A DNA stretch of 64,000 nt from Candidatus Tokpelaia sp. JSC085 (GCA_003331005.1 QENC01000001.1:62001-126000), one strand, 5' to 3'. Numbered from the stretch's first letter, positions 45,792-56,600 are shown. The notes: generated from the letters alone by a model not told the origin. Numbers and translations are program-made.

Positions 45792-46199
45792 CTAATAATC
45801 ATCACTTTTTTCTGGGGCAACTAGATTTTCTATGCCGGCAAGAAGATCTTCTTCAGACATCAAATCAAAAGAGAGAATATGATTCTCATCCTTACCTACT
45901 TCCGGTTCTGAACCAGTGATATGAGTAATCACAGTATCAGCCGGTTCAGGAGCAACATCCGGCTCATCTACCTCCACGTGCTTCTGTAATGAATGAATGA
46001 GATCTTCCTTCAAATCAGCAGGAGAAAGCACTTCATCTGCAATTTCACGCAATGCAACAACAGGATTTTTATCATTATCACGCCCAACAGTGATTTGTGC
46101 CCCTTGTGATATCTGACGCGCCCGGTGAGCTGCTAACAACACTAGCTCAAAACGGTTTTCAACCTTATCTATACAATCTTCCACGGTGACGCGAGCCAT
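45792..46199 (-). CDS. rpoZ: RNA polymerase omega subunit
   Basis: Small subunit aiding RNA polymerase assembly; in proteobacteria part of a ppGpp-binding site. 135 aa: [34 protein letters not shown] is canonical, with an acidic C-terminal tail as in other Hyphomicrobiales. 165 bp upstream of rsh, in the usual order, and divergent from the NYN-domain gene. Confidence 0.96.
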   Translation of the reverse strand: MARVTVEDCIDKVENRFELVLLAAHRARQISQGAQITVGRDNDKNPVVALREIADEVLSPADLKEDLIHSLQKHVEVDEPDVAPEPADTVITHITGSEPEVGKDENHILSFDLMSEEDLLAGIENLVAPEKSDDY

Positions 46200-46419
46200 A
46201 GGGTGGGACCTTCTCTTCAGCCTTTAACATTAAAAAAAATAAAAAATGGATGCAAGGGACTTTTAATCATTAAAATACGAAAAAACAAGAAAAATCCAAA
46301 CAAGGATAAAATCTTGTTTTTCGATTGCACCTTGGCAAAAGGGTGAGCGTGCTTTAAACGTTTTTGCATCACAATTTTTTTTTGCATATTTTTATATATT
46401 TGATTCATGGCTTAATGTT

Positions 46420-46992
46420 ATGTTTGATCCCCGTGAGAAAATTGCCCTTTTCATTGATGGAGCCAACCTTTACGCTGCTTCAAGAACATTAGGATTTGAT
46501 ATTGACTATCAAAAATTGCTTGATTTTTTTCAAAACAGTGGTTATCTATTGCGTGCCTATTATTATACTGCTCTCGCGGAGGAGCAGGAGTATTCATCTA
46601 TTCGTCCATTGATTGATTGGTTGCACTATAATGGCTATCACGTTGTTACAAAGATAGCAAAGGAATTTACTGATTCCAGTGGACGGCGTAAGATTAAAGG
46701 TAATATGGATATAGAGTTGACCATTGATGCGATGGAACTTTCCGACACTGTTGATCACTTTGTTCTTTTTTCAGGTGATGGTGATTTTCGCTCACTGGTT
46801 GAAGCTTTGCAACGTAGAGGTCGTAAGGTCAGCGTTGTATCGACACTCGAAACACAACCAGCGATGATCTCCGATGATCTACGCAGGCAGGCTGATCATT
46901 TTATTGACCTTCTTAGATTGAAAAAGAACATTGAGCGCGAATCAACAACGCGTCCCTCTTATTCTTTGCCACCAAAGCCTTGTGATGGTTAG
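46420..46992 (+). CDS. NYN-domain protein, LabA/DUF88 family
   Basis: PIN-like predicted RNase (190 aa). Conserved acidic residues in ALFIDGANLYAA, GNMDIELTIDAME and LFSGDGDFRSLVEAL form the expected metal site. Such proteins are thought to act on RNA; the target is unknown. Adjacent to rpoZ (divergent) and smpB (convergent), a neighbourhood seen in related genomes. Confidence 0.85.
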   Translation: MFDPREKIALFIDGANLYAASRTLGFDIDYQKLLDFFQNSGYLLRAYYYTALAEEQEYSSIRPLIDWLHYNGYHVVTKIAKEFTDSSGRRKIKGNMDIELTIDAMELSDTVDHFVLFSGDGDFRSLVEALQRRGRKVSVVSTLETQPAMISDDLRRQADHFIDLLRLKKNIERESTTRPSYSLPPKPCDG

Positions 46993-47048
46993 CTAGTGCT
47001 GGTATCATCAATATTGTCTATCCAAAGTAGATAAAAAGCATTGTTTAT

Positions 47049-47525
47049 TCAATGGCATCTACGTAGAAGCCTCGTTTTTTCACGATTCCAATCACGCTTC
47101 TTTTCTATTTCACGTTTGTCATGTATTTTTTTACCGCGGGCAAGCGCGACTTCAAGTTTTGCTCGTCCGTCCACATTGAAATAGAAACGTACAGGTACAA
47201 TGGTTACACCATCCCGCGTAACAGCATTGAAAAACCGTGTCATGTCCTTTTTGCCAATAAGCAGCTTCCGCTGCCGTCGCGGTTCATGGTTAAAGCGATT
47301 CCCTGCCACATATTCGGGAATATAGCAGTTGATCAGCCACAACTCACTACTTTCAAAAGTAGCATAACTTTCGGCTATATTGCCATGATTGGTGCGCAGA
47401 GACTTGACTTCGCTTCCCTGCAGAACCAGTCCTGCTTCCAACTTTTCAAGTATTTCATAATGATAATATACTTTCCGATTTTCGGCTAAAAGCTTGTATG
47501 CAGATTCTTTTTTCTTTTTATTCAT
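47049..47525 (-). CDS. smpB: SsrA-binding protein SmpB
   Basis: Binds tmRNA and brings it to stalled ribosomes for trans-translation. 158 aa: [42 protein letters not shown] and [21 protein letters not shown]. The tmRNA gene is not in the window. 17 bp downstream of dapA, so probably co-transcribed with it. Confidence 0.97.
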   Translation of the reverse strand: MNKKKKESAYKLLAENRKVYYHYEILEKLEAGLVLQGSEVKSLRTNHGNIAESYATFESSELWLINCYIPEYVAGNRFNHEPRRQRKLLIGKKDMTRFFNAVTRDGVTIVPVRFYFNVDGRAKLEVALARGKKIHDKREIEKKRDWNREKTRLLRRCH

Positions 47526-47542
47526 AGGGATTTCAGTAAGTT

Positions 47543-48436
47543 TTATTCATCAGAATCTGAGGTATTCAGTAGCTTAGCAAGTGCTTTATCAATTTGACGT
47601 GCGGTAGCCTCCTCAACCTCAACAAGTGGTAAACGCAGCGATGAATTGCAGAAGCCAAGCTTGGCTGCTGCATATTTGACCCCAGCGGGATTAGGTTCAA
47701 TAAAAAGTGCTTTGTGAAGAGGCATCAACCTTTCATGAAGGGCAAGAGCAGAAAAATAATCGCCATGCAGGCAAGCCTGTTGAAATTCAGCACACAGACG
47801 TGGCATAATGTTTGACGTCACGGAAATACAGCCCTTTCCTCCATGTGCATTAAATGCCAGTGCTGTTGCGTCCTCACCCGAAAGTTGAATAAATGCTTTT
47901 CCACAAGACAATTGCTGCTCCAGCACACGCTCAAGACATCCCGTTGCATCCTTGACTGCAACAACATTCCGAAAATCTTTCACTACCCAACCTATTGTCT
48001 CTGGTAACATGTCAACGACAGAGCGTCCTGGAATGTTATAGATAACAACTGGCACTGAAATTGCGCGAGCTATTGCCGAGAAATGGGCGTAAAGACCACG
48101 TTGACTCGGTTTATTGTAATACGGTGTTACAACAAGCACCGCGTCAGCACCCGCCTGTTCAGCATATCGTGCAAGTTCAACGGCCTCACTCGTGCTGTTC
48201 GAACCGGCTCCGGCCACAACCGGAACTCGCCCGTTGACCTGTTCAACACAGATTGCAATCAAATGCTTATGTTCATCATAGTCAAGAGTAGGCGCTTCAC
48301 CAGTGGTGCCAGCAGGAACAAGACCGTGAATACCTTCCTTTATCTGCCATTCAATAAGACCGCGGAACGCTTTTTCATCAATCTCTCCTGCTGTAGAGAA
48401 GGGGGTGATGAGGGCAGTTAAAGCTCCCTTGAGCAT
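47543..48436 (-). CDS. dapA: 4-hydroxy-tetrahydrodipicolinate synthase
   Basis: First committed step to diaminopimelate and lysine: condenses pyruvate with aspartate semialdehyde. 297-aa TIM barrel with GTTGEAPTL, the proton-relay Tyr in [27 protein letters not shown], and the Schiff-base lysine in VVAVKDATG. In related genomes it also precedes smpB. Confidence 0.96.
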   Translation of the reverse strand: MLKGALTALITPFSTAGEIDEKAFRGLIEWQIKEGIHGLVPAGTTGEAPTLDYDEHKHLIAICVEQVNGRVPVVAGAGSNSTSEAVELARYAEQAGADAVLVVTPYYNKPSQRGLYAHFSAIARAISVPVVIYNIPGRSVVDMLPETIGWVVKDFRNVVAVKDATGCLERVLEQQLSCGKAFIQLSGEDATALAFNAHGGKGCISVTSNIMPRLCAEFQQACLHGDYFSALALHERLMPLHKALFIEPNPAGVKYAAAKLGFCNSSLRLPLVEVEEATARQIDKALAKLLNTSDSDE

Positions 48437-48684
48437 AGACCAACTCCATATAAATAAATAGAACCGTTTTTACCGTTCCTGAGATGTGTTTAAAACATAG
48501 ACCTGCTATTATCTTCAAGCAAGATAGTAATTGACATCATCAGGAAGAATGGAGGGGGAGACTATAATAAATAGAAGCATGAGTATTAGATGAATGGGCT
48601 TCTTGAGTTTTACAGGATGGTGAGAAATGAACTAAAGTGTTTACATATTCTGAATATTCTTACATACTTAAAGCTTAATCGCCG

Positions 48685-50808
48685 ATGAAGAAATGCAATG
48701 CATGGAGGGAGATACCTGTCATTCAATTGTTTCTGGCTTTGACGGGAGGCCTGATCCTCTCTCTCTTTTCTATTGCCCATGCGCAAGATGCTCATTTACG
48801 CTCAGAGGATTCGCTGTCCTATTTTTTTACATTGCCCACTCCAAAACCAGGATCCAGGTCCTTCATCAGTAGTAGTGGTGTACCAGTTCCAGGGCCTGTA
48901 CGCCCTTACACCAATGTTCTTCCTGAAAAACTTCAATCCGGATTTGATGCTCTTAAAAACAGGCAGATAGAGCGTGCCATTGCACTACGAGATACGATGC
49001 CTATAAGCTCGCTTGAGCGCAATACGATGACATGGGCAATTGTCACATCTGATACAAAAGAAGTACCCGCTTCTCAATTCAGACAGGCAATGACTGAACT
49101 GAAAAAGTGGCCGGGTCAAGTTATTATACGCCGTAATTTTGAACGTGCTCTCGCCCGTGAAAACAATGTATCACCACAGGAAGTTATCAGTTTTTTTACT
49201 GATAAAAAACCTCTGACAGCTGATGGAATGGCGGTTTATGGTGCGGCACTCATTGCATGCGGCTTGAAGGAGCAGGCGTATGCTATAGTTGCTCCTTGGT
49301 GGCAGAAGGTCAAGCTGGATGAACGAGAGGAGCAACTGATCATCAACAAAATCGGCACAATTTTGACGCACAATGATCACAAAAAGCGTTTGCAAGCTGT
49401 GCTTTATGCTTATAGGCTCAATTCTGCTGAACGCATTGCACAGCTTGCCGGAGCGACTTCCGTCTACAGAGGCATTGCCGCTGTTGTACATAAAAATGCT
49501 GATGCTGGGCAGAAACTTGACGCAGTCGATCCAACCTGGCAAAAACAACCAATCTACACTTTTGCACGCATTCAGCATTTACGCCATACTGGCAGGTATG
49601 AAGAAGCAGTACAACTGATGCTGAATACACCAGAAGATGCCGCAGCCCTGACAGATCCCGATGCGTGGTGGATTGAGCGGCGGGTCCTTTCTCGTGAAAT
49701 GCTAGATAGCGGTCAGCCAAAAGCTGCGTATCAACTTGCTGCTACACATTCCGCAAAAAGCCCAATCATGAGAGTAGATGCTGAATTTCATGCGGGCTGG
49801 TACGCGCTATGTTTTTTGAATAATCCTGAAACCGCCATGTTACACTTCTCCCGTGTGATTAAATTGTCCTCATATCCCGTTTCAGCAGCGCGTGGGTTTT
49901 ACTGGATGGGCCGTGCAGCTGAAAGCATGTCTGAAAAAGATAAGGCCCGCACTTTTTTTCAACAGGCGGCCCGTTATAGTACCACATTCTATGGTCAACT
50001 TGCCGCTTCCCGTCTAGGGACAAGAAAATTAAAAATCAGTTATCCACGTCCAACCATGGAAGATCGTAAACGGTTTGAATCCCGTGAACCTGTCAAGGCA
50101 ATAAAATGCCTTGAAGCTGCTAGCTATAGGAAAGAAGCGATATTTCTTTACCATGCACTTGCAAATCAGCTCAAAAACCCTGGTGAATTGGCTTTACTGG
50201 CTCTCATGGCCGAACGTCATGATGACTATCACACCAGTCTAAAAATCGGAAAGAATGCTGTTCAGCGCGGGATTACTGTTGGATCCCTGTCCTATCCTCT
50301 GGGCGCAATTCCGGGTTCAGCAGATCTCTCTGTCATCGGTCAAGCGCTTGCTTATGCAGTAGCCCGGCAGGAAAGCGAGTTTAATCCTTCAGCGTTGTCA
50401 AACGCAAATGCACGAGGTATGTTACAACTCCTACCGGAAACAGCAAAAGACATCGCCTTACGGAGGGGGCTATCCTATTCCATACAGGAACTATCCAATA
50501 ACCCAAGCTATAATGCAACACTTGGAGCATATTTTCTAGGTGAACAATTAAAACAGTTTCATGGATCTTATATTCTAACCCTTATTGGATATAATGCGGG
50601 ATCACACCGTGCTAATGAATGGATTGCTCGCTATGGTGATCCGCGTCATCGTTCCGTTGATGAAGTCGTTGACTGGATTGAACGGATCCCCTATAGTGAA
50701 ACGCGCAATTATGTACAGCGTGTTATGGAAAGTTATGAGGTTTATAAAACACGCTTTATAGGAGATGCTGATATCAAAAATGATCTTGTTAATGGCCGTC
50801 AGCATTAA
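48685..50808 (+). CDS. slt: Soluble lytic murein transglycosylase
   Basis: Periplasmic enzyme cleaving the MurNAc-GlcNAc bond with 1,6-anhydro product. 707 aa: signal peptide ending AHAQ, a long helical superhelix domain (about residues 60-520), and a C-terminal SLT domain with the catalytic Glu 563 in ARQESEFNPSALSNANARGML, then LLPETAKDIA and LIGYNAGSHR. In rhizobia slt is often next to dapA, as here (divergent). Confidence 0.95.
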   Translation: MKKCNAWREIPVIQLFLALTGGLILSLFSIAHAQDAHLRSEDSLSYFFTLPTPKPGSRSFISSSGVPVPGPVRPYTNVLPEKLQSGFDALKNRQIERAIALRDTMPISSLERNTMTWAIVTSDTKEVPASQFRQAMTELKKWPGQVIIRRNFERALARENNVSPQEVISFFTDKKPLTADGMAVYGAALIACGLKEQAYAIVAPWWQKVKLDEREEQLIINKIGTILTHNDHKKRLQAVLYAYRLNSAERIAQLAGATSVYRGIAAVVHKNADAGQKLDAVDPTWQKQPIYTFARIQHLRHTGRYEEAVQLMLNTPEDAAALTDPDAWWIERRVLSREMLDSGQPKAAYQLAATHSAKSPIMRVDAEFHAGWYALCFLNNPETAMLHFSRVIKLSSYPVSAARGFYWMGRAAESMSEKDKARTFFQQAARYSTTFYGQLAASRLGTRKLKISYPRPTMEDRKRFESREPVKAIKCLEAASYRKEAIFLYHALANQLKNPGELALLALMAERHDDYHTSLKIGKNAVQRGITVGSLSYPLGAIPGSADLSVIGQALAYAVARQESEFNPSALSNANARGMLQLLPETAKDIALRRGLSYSIQELSNNPSYNATLGAYFLGEQLKQFHGSYILTLIGYNAGSHRANEWIARYGDPRHRSVDEVVDWIERIPYSETRNYVQRVMESYEVYKTRFIGDADIKNDLVNGRQH

Positions 50809-51014
50809 GAAAGAGGGATTCAACCCTGCTTCCTAAATCATCTACCATTCCATTAGATAGATTAGATCCATTAGGAACAGCAATGTCTGAAGCGCTGGAT
50901 ATATCATCCTATTCTAGTTCTAGGTTTGTAAATTTTCGCCCTTGGTCGGTGTGATCATGAGGTCAATTCTGTATGTTAGCGATCGAGTGTTGACTGGCAG
51001 AAGAGTCGTTTGCT

Positions 51015-51740
51015 ATGTGTGTTAATATCATTACGTTGCAGTCTTTTTATAAATCCTTGTTAGGGCAACGTGTTAAACAGGACATTTCCGCAGCTCTTGA
51101 ATGTTATTATAGCTCTACATCAGGTGAACGAATCATAGGACTTGGTTATGCCGTTCCTTATTTGGATCTTTTTGTGCAAAATGCTGAATGCTGTTTGGCC
51201 TTTATGCCAGCTCATCAAGGCGCCAGTCTATGGCCTACAGTTGATGCTGTAGCAACAGCACTGGTCTTTGAGGAAAAGCTTCCTTTGCCAGATTCTTCAG
51301 TAGATCGAATCATTATGGTGCATGCATTGGAGTATACAGCAAATGCTAAGAATACTATGCGAGAATTATGGCGTGTTCTAGTTCCAAACGGACGCCTGAT
51401 TCTTATCGTGACAAATAGGCGGGGATTGTGGTCGCATTTGGAGTTTACACCTTTCGGCAATGGTGCGCCTTATAGTCACGCTCAGTTGTCGAGACTTTTG
51501 GAACAAACAGGCTTTTTCTGCGGACCAGTTAGGAAAGCATTGTATTTTGTCCCCTGTAGACATTGGCGTCTAGAACTGTCCTCATCCTTCTATGAAAAAG
51601 TGTGGCAGAGATTTTTTCCGTACTTTGGCGGTGTTCTTATTGTAGAGGCAAAAAAACAGCTTTATAAAGGCCTTACTGTTACAGAACGCTATTCCCGAAA
51701 CATTTTTTTTCCTGTGTATCGACCACAGCTAACGACCTAA
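51015..51740 (+). CDS. Class I SAM-dependent methyltransferase
   Basis: 241-aa protein of the Methyltransf_11 type. SAM-binding region GERIIGLGYAVPYLDLF, acidic loop LPLPDSSVDRIIMVHALEYT and post-motif LWRVLVPNGRLILIVTNRRGLW. Motif I is GLGYA rather than GxGxG. The substrate is unknown; such genes often adjoin gloB in rhizobia, which is absent here. Convergent with cenR. Confidence 0.85.
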   Translation: MCVNIITLQSFYKSLLGQRVKQDISAALECYYSSTSGERIIGLGYAVPYLDLFVQNAECCLAFMPAHQGASLWPTVDAVATALVFEEKLPLPDSSVDRIIMVHALEYTANAKNTMRELWRVLVPNGRLILIVTNRRGLWSHLEFTPFGNGAPYSHAQLSRLLEQTGFFCGPVRKALYFVPCRHWRLELSSSFYEKVWQRFFPYFGGVLIVEAKKQLYKGLTVTERYSRNIFFPVYRPQLTT

Positions 51741-51819
51741 GCATGGCAGGTGTTTATTAGACGCAAGATCTATATCTTAACTGAAAGATGATTTCCCTGA
51801 TCCAGTCCCTCTCCCCTTC

Positions 51820-52518
51820 CTAAGAGACCAGTTTGTACCCTCTATTCTCAGTTACAAGGATCTGTGCATTGGAAGGATCTTTTTCAATTTTCCGGCGCAG
51901 TCGATAAACATGAGTCTCCAACGTGTGAGTTGTAACGCCGGAATTATATCCCCAAACGCGTTCAAGCAATGTATCACGACTCACAACATTGCTGCCCGCA
52001 CGATGAAGATATTGAATAATTGCTGCCTCCTTTTCCGTCAACCGAATGATGTTATGATTTTCATCAGCTTCATTAACACTAATAAGTAATTTCTGCCCAG
52101 GTTTGAAAATATAAGGTCCTATTTGAAATGTTGCATTCTCGTTTTGTTCATACTGACGCAACTGTGCATGGATACGAGCCAGCAGAATAAAAAAATGAAA
52201 CGGCTTGGTGACGTAATCATTAGCACCTGCTTCCAATCCCAGTATAGTATCGGAATCCGTCTCGCTGCCAGTTAACATGATAACAGGCGCACGAAAGCCG
52301 TTGTGCCTCAGAATCTTGACCACTTCACGCCCATCCATGTCAGGGAGACAAACATCCATAACAATCAGGTCAATATTTTGTCTCTGAACTGTTTTTAAAG
52401 TATTTCTTGCATTCTTTTCTGTAAGAATGTGAAACATCTCATATAATTGTAATTGCTCGACTAGGATGCGACACAAGACATCATCATCATCAACAATTAA
52501 AATTGTGCGTCTGAGCAT
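51820..52518 (-). CDS. cenR: CenR/OtpR-type response regulator
   Basis: OmpR-family transcription factor (232 aa): receiver with DDDD near the N-terminus, phospho-acceptor Asp 55 in LIVMDVCLPDMDG and Lys in DYVTKPF, then a winged-helix domain (LTEKEAAIIQYL ... RDTLLERVWGYNSGVTTHTLETHVYRLRRKIE). The long identities GLEAGANDYVTKPF and WGYNSGVTTHTLETH fit the cell-envelope regulator called CenR or OtpR in Caulobacter and Brucella. The start at 52518 has AAGGAGG 4-5 bp upstream. No sensor kinase gene is adjacent. Confidence 0.85.
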   Translation of the reverse strand: MLRRTILIVDDDDVLCRILVEQLQLYEMFHILTEKNARNTLKTVQRQNIDLIVMDVCLPDMDGREVVKILRHNGFRAPVIMLTGSETDSDTILGLEAGANDYVTKPFHFFILLARIHAQLRQYEQNENATFQIGPYIFKPGQKLLISVNEADENHNIIRLTEKEAAIIQYLHRAGSNVVSRDTLLERVWGYNSGVTTHTLETHVYRLRRKIEKDPSNAQILVTENRGYKLVS

Positions 52519-52884
52519 CTTGCCTCCTTTTTTTCGCATTGTTTGTTTATAACTCAAAACACAGTATAATTAACTCTGCAAAATGGCATCTGTTTTTCGC
52601 CTTGAATCAGATGATAGACTTGCTTTTTTCACACTGGTACAGTATTTAAAAAATTGCATTCACCGCATCTCACATCAGAGGACTCTCGGATCTTAGAAAA
52701 GTGAAGAGAATATTTATTATTCCATAGCAATAGCCAATTTTGATAAGATAGAAAACATGTTCAGCGAAAGCACTTGGCACACACAGCACAGGTAATTGAC
52801 ACTTTAATTATTAAACATACTTTTTGTGGACAAGACCCTTGAAAAGGACGCTGGTTATTGCTCTCAATACAATGGAAGACGGAC
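52519..52884. other. Divergent promoter region between cenR and nuoA (about 365 bp)
   Basis: No gene supported. It must hold the start signals for cenR (minus) and the nuo operon (plus). A perfect TTGACA lies at 52796-52801 on the plus strand with a weak TACTTT about 16 bp downstream, a candidate nuo promoter. Confidence 0.5.
52796..52823 (+). promoter_or_regulatory. Candidate nuo promoter
   Basis: TTGACA at 52796-52801, 16 bp spacer, then TACTTT (three of six matches to TATAAT). About 60 bp before the nuoA ATG. The -10 is poor, so this is tentative. Confidence 0.3.
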
Positions 52885-53250
52885 ATGGTTGAGCTTTCGA
52901 AAACCTATTTTCCTGTGTTTATATTTATGGCAGTTTCACTCGTGATAGCCGGAGCACTTCTCATTACTCCGTTTATTGTAGCACATCGCTCTCCTGATTC
53001 GGAAAAGCTTTCTGCTTATGAATGTGGATTCAATGCATTTGATGATGCACGTATGAAGTTTGATGTGCGATTTTATCTGGTCTCTATTTTGTTTATTATC
53101 TTCGATCTTGAGATAATCTTCCTCTTTCCTTGGGCGGTTTCCTTCAAAGCTATCGGGATGATCGGCTTCTGGTCTATGATGGTTTTTCTGACGTTGTTAA
53201 CTGTCGGTTTTATTTATGAATGGAAAAAAGGGGCACTAGAATGGGATTAA
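52885..53250 (+). CDS. nuoA: NADH-quinone oxidoreductase subunit A
   Basis: Three-helix membrane subunit at the junction of the complex I arms (121 aa). [45 protein letters not shown] is the family signature. The ATG at 52885 has a GGA 8 bp upstream and gives the normal length; a TTG nine codons earlier is unlikely. Overlaps nuoB. First gene of the nuo operon. Confidence 0.97.
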   Translation: MVELSKTYFPVFIFMAVSLVIAGALLITPFIVAHRSPDSEKLSAYECGFNAFDDARMKFDVRFYLVSILFIIFDLEIIFLFPWAVSFKAIGMIGFWSMMVFLTLLTVGFIYEWKKGALEWD

Positions 53251-53795
53251 CTGTCGATGAGACACTTACACTTGGAGAGATAAGGAAGCATGTCGATGCT
53301 GCTGATGGTTTTTCTCAGGAAATAGACACTGCATTATCTAACAAAGGTTTTCTTATGACCTCTGCTGATGCGTTGATAACTTGGGCAAGAACCGGTTCTT
53401 TAATGTGGATGAGTTTTGGCCTCGCCTGCTGTGCTATTGAGATGATGCAATGCGCCATGCCCCATTATGACAATGAGCGTTTTGGTTATGCGCCACGCGC
53501 ATCACCACGTCAATCTGATGTGATGGTTGTAGCCGGGACGCTTACCAACAAGATGGCACCAGCATTGCGCAAGGTTTATGATCAGATGCCAAATCCGCGC
53601 TATGTAATCTCGATGGGTTCATGCGCAAACGGTGGTGGTTATTATCATTATTCTTATTCAGTCGTGCGTGGCTGTGATCGTATCGTTCCGGTTGATATTT
53701 ATGTTCCAGGATGTCCACCTACAGCGGAGGCACTTTTATATGGCGTACTTCTTTTACAGAAGAAGATTCGGCGTACCGGCTCCATTGAGAGATAG
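53241..53795 (+). CDS. nuoB: NADH-quinone oxidoreductase subunit B
   Basis: Carries cluster N2, the last Fe-S centre before quinone. 184 aa with [48 protein letters not shown]. The ATG at 53241 lies within the end of nuoA and has AGGGG 7 bp upstream; the family start [10 protein letters not shown] follows. Confidence 0.97.
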   Translation: MGLTVDETLTLGEIRKHVDAADGFSQEIDTALSNKGFLMTSADALITWARTGSLMWMSFGLACCAIEMMQCAMPHYDNERFGYAPRASPRQSDVMVVAGTLTNKMAPALRKVYDQMPNPRYVISMGSCANGGGYYHYSYSVVRGCDRIVPVDIYVPGCPPTAEALLYGVLLLQKKIRRTGSIER

Positions 53796-53804
53796 GAGAG
53801 ATGG

Positions 53805-54395
53805 ATGACTGTTGATGCACTTGGTGAACTGGAAGATCATCTTGCTGAACAGCTGGGTGATCTTGTGGATGATACACGTCTTGACAAGAGTGGTGATCTG
53901 ATCATAACGGTCCCTATTGACAGTATTGTGGATGTTTTGCGGTTATTGCGTGAAGATGCAAAATATCAATTCATTGCCTTGACCGATATCATCGGTGTTG
54001 ATTATCCCGTACGTGAGAAACGTTTTGACGTTTGTTATCAGCTTTTGTCACCAAGTAAGAATTTTCGGATGCGTGTCAAGGTGATGACAGATGAGATAGT
54101 TCCGGTACCCTCTGTTTGTTCTATTTATGCTGGAGCGGAGTGGTATGAACGTGAGATCTATGATATGTATGGTGTGCGGTTCTCTGATCATCCTGATATG
54201 AGGCGCATTCTCACTGATTACGGCTTTGATGGATATCCTTTGCGGAAGGATTTTCCCGTAACAGGTTTTGTAGAATGCCGTTATGATGATAAGCTCAAGC
54301 GGATTGTTTATGAACCCGTGCTTCTTCGCCAGGAGATTCGTAATTTTGATTTTCTGTCACCATGGGAGGATTTTGATCATGCGAGACTTGATTGA
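53805..54395 (+). CDS. nuoC: NADH-quinone oxidoreductase subunit C
   Basis: 30-kDa peripheral subunit (196 aa); separate from NuoD, as in other alphaproteobacteria. [68 protein letters not shown] are conserved. Nine bp after nuoB. Followed by an abnormal 354-bp gap before nuoD. Confidence 0.97.
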   Translation: MTVDALGELEDHLAEQLGDLVDDTRLDKSGDLIITVPIDSIVDVLRLLREDAKYQFIALTDIIGVDYPVREKRFDVCYQLLSPSKNFRMRVKVMTDEIVPVPSVCSIYAGAEWYEREIYDMYGVRFSDHPDMRRILTDYGFDGYPLRKDFPVTGFVECRYDDKLKRIVYEPVLLRQEIRNFDFLSPWEDFDHARLD

Positions 54396-54749
54396 ATTAA
54401 TGATGTGGCTCCAGGAGGGGAGGGAGACTTGAGTGAAAAGAAGAGCCGAATCAACAATAACACGAAAACCGAAAATATCTGATAACTGTTCAAAGGATAG
54501 CCCTTTTGTTTCCATTTTTCGAAAAACCGACTGCAGAGATATATGGTTCTGTTCAAATGACAGAATGACAGATTGTGAGTATTATCCCTCATGAGGAGCC
54601 GGTGATGTTACTCAAAGAGTTTGATTGAAGTGAGCAGAAAGCTTTAGTTGTTTTGGCGAGGACAGAATAGAGAATAGAAGCGTGTGATTACTTGTACTGA
54701 TTTGAAAATCCAGAGTTCTAATCGGTTTTGAACCGCAAGGAAATTGACT
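54396..54749. other. Abnormal gap in the nuo operon between nuoC and nuoD
   Basis: 354 bp where related operons have a few tens of bases. No reading frame here is credible. It holds an exact 82-bp copy of part of rsh (54450-54531); the remaining bases before and after match nothing else I can see in the window. Confidence 0.8.
54450..54531 (+). repeat. Exact 82-bp copy of an internal rsh segment
   Basis: Bases 54450-54531 equal 44823-44904 without a mismatch. Both copies read the same way on the plus strand. Since rsh is transcribed from the minus strand and nuo from the plus strand, a nuo transcript would contain 82 nt perfectly complementary to rsh mRNA (codons about 242-268, start of the synthetase domain). 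The original is the rsh copy, because it is coding and conserved. Identity without coding constraint suggests a recent event or selection. Confidence 0.97.
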
Positions 54750-55940
54750 GTGCCTGAAGTTAATGTCCGAAATTTCAATATTAATTTTGGTCCGCAGCAT
54801 CCTGCAGCACATGGTGTTTTGCGTCTGGTTCTTGAGCTTGACGGGGAAGTGATATCTCGGGTGGATCCGCATATCGGCTTGCTGCACCGCGGTACTGAAA
54901 AGTTAATGGAAACAAAAACCTATCTTCAGGCAGGTCCTTATCTGGACCGTTTGGATTATGTTGCACCGATGAATCAGGAGCATGCCTATGTGCTAGCCAT
55001 TGAGAAAATGTTGAGTATTGAAGTTCCCAAACGTGCCCAGATTATCCGTGTGCTGTTTTCAGAAATCGGGCGGATCCTCAATCATTTGCTGAATGTAACA
55101 ACGCAGGCCATGGATGTTGGCGCATTGACACCACCACTCTGGGGTTTTGAGCAGCGTGAAAAACTGATGATCTTTTATGAACGCGCGTGTGGCGCGCGTC
55201 TCCATGCCAATTATTTTCGACCTGGTGGGATCCGTCAAGATTTTTCTGAAAAGCTTGTTGAAGATATTGGCAATTTTATTGATCCATTTCTAAAAGCTCT
55301 GAATAATCTGGATGCATTAATTACACAGAATCGCATTTTCAAGCAACGCACTGTTGATATTGGTATTGTTCCTTTGGAAGAAGCGTGGAACCGGGGGTTT
55401 TCAGGGGTTATGGTGCGCGGTTCTGGTGCTGCATGGGATTTACGAAAGAATCAGCCATATGACTGCTATGAGGCGCTTGATTTTGACATACCAGTGGGGA
55501 AGCACGGTGACTGTTATGATCGCTATTTGATTCGCATGGAGGAAATGCGGCAGTCTGCAAAAATCATGCGTCAATGTGTTGAACTTTTACTGGGAGTAGA
55601 AAAGAAGGGACCTATTTCCAGTTTGAATTATAAGGTGACAGCTCCGAAACGGAGTGAAATGAAGCATTCAATGGAAGCCCTTATTCATCATTTCAAGTTG
55701 TTTACTGAGGGTTTTCGTGTGCCTGAAGGGGAAATATATGTGGCTGTTGAAGCACCAAAGGGCGAATTTGGAGTCTATCTTATTGCTGATGGTACTAACA
55801 AACCGTATCGTGTGAAGCTGCGTGCTCCTGGATATGCACATCTTCAAGCCATGGATTATCTTTGCAGAGGGCATATGCTTGCTGATGTTGCGGCAATTCT
55901 TGGCTCGCTTGATATTGTTTTTGGTGAGGTTGATCGCTAA
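54750..55940 (+). CDS. nuoD: NADH-quinone oxidoreductase subunit D
   Basis: 49-kDa subunit forming the quinone pocket with NuoB (396 aa). [49 protein letters not shown] and the C-terminal [39 protein letters not shown] are canonical. The GTG at 54750 has AAGGA 8 bp upstream; the TTG two codons earlier is too close to it. Its TAA shares a base with the nuoE ATG. Confidence 0.96.
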   Translation: MPEVNVRNFNINFGPQHPAAHGVLRLVLELDGEVISRVDPHIGLLHRGTEKLMETKTYLQAGPYLDRLDYVAPMNQEHAYVLAIEKMLSIEVPKRAQIIRVLFSEIGRILNHLLNVTTQAMDVGALTPPLWGFEQREKLMIFYERACGARLHANYFRPGGIRQDFSEKLVEDIGNFIDPFLKALNNLDALITQNRIFKQRTVDIGIVPLEEAWNRGFSGVMVRGSGAAWDLRKNQPYDCYEALDFDIPVGKHGDCYDRYLIRMEEMRQSAKIMRQCVELLLGVEKKGPISSLNYKVTAPKRSEMKHSMEALIHHFKLFTEGFRVPEGEIYVAVEAPKGEFGVYLIADGTNKPYRVKLRAPGYAHLQAMDYLCRGHMLADVAAILGSLDIVFGEVDR

Positions 55941-56551
55941 TGTCCATTCGCCGTCTTGCTCATGAATCTATCCAGCCTAGGGCATTTTCTTTTACTGCGG
56001 ATAATCTTTTTTGGGCAGAAAAGACGATTGCTAGATATCCTGAAGGTCGTGGACACTCAGCCGTCATTCCACTTCTTATGCGGGCACAGGAGCAGGAAGG
56101 TTGGGTGACAAAGGCTTCTATTAAATATATTGCAGATATCCTTTCAATGCCTTACATTCGTGCACTGGAAATTGCGACATTCTACACACAGTTTCAGTTG
56201 AAACCAGTTGGTAGAAAAGCACATGTACAGATTTGTGGAACAACACCTTGTATGTTGCGAGGGGCTGAAAATCTTAAGGCTGTTTGTCGGAGAAGAATCC
56301 ATAGTGAACCACTTGAGACTAATATGGCAGGTACTCTTTCATGGGAAGAAGTTGAATGTCTCGGCGCTTGTGTCAACGCTCCTATGATCATGATTTTCAA
56401 GGATACTTATGAAGATCTAACAGAGGAGCGGCTTGAAGAAATTATTGATGCTTTTGAAGAGGGACGGGAGAGCAGCATCCCTGTTGGCCCGCAGAATGGT
56501 CGTCACTCATCTGAACCGATAGCAAGCGTGAGCTTGAGGAAACTTTTGTAG
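55940..56551 (+). CDS. nuoE: NADH-quinone oxidoreductase subunit E
   Basis: 24-kDa subunit with [2Fe-2S] cluster N1a (203 aa). Cluster cysteines in [16 protein letters not shown] and [24 protein letters not shown] is conserved. The C-terminal tail of about 35 residues is shorter than the long tails of some rhizobia. Starts within the nuoD stop (TAATG). Confidence 0.96.
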   Translation: MSIRRLAHESIQPRAFSFTADNLFWAEKTIARYPEGRGHSAVIPLLMRAQEQEGWVTKASIKYIADILSMPYIRALEIATFYTQFQLKPVGRKAHVQICGTTPCMLRGAENLKAVCRRRIHSEPLETNMAGTLSWEEVECLGACVNAPMIMIFKDTYEDLTEERLEEIIDAFEEGRESSIPVGPQNGRHSSEPIASVSLRKLL

Positions 56552-56600
56552 GGGACAGCATCTGCAGGTATCGAATCACAAAAAAAGGAACAGGTGAGAG

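Noticed and set aside
52760-52800. Sigma-54 promoter (TTGGCAC...) before nuoA
   Set aside because: TTGGCAC is present but the required TTGC at the correct distance is not.
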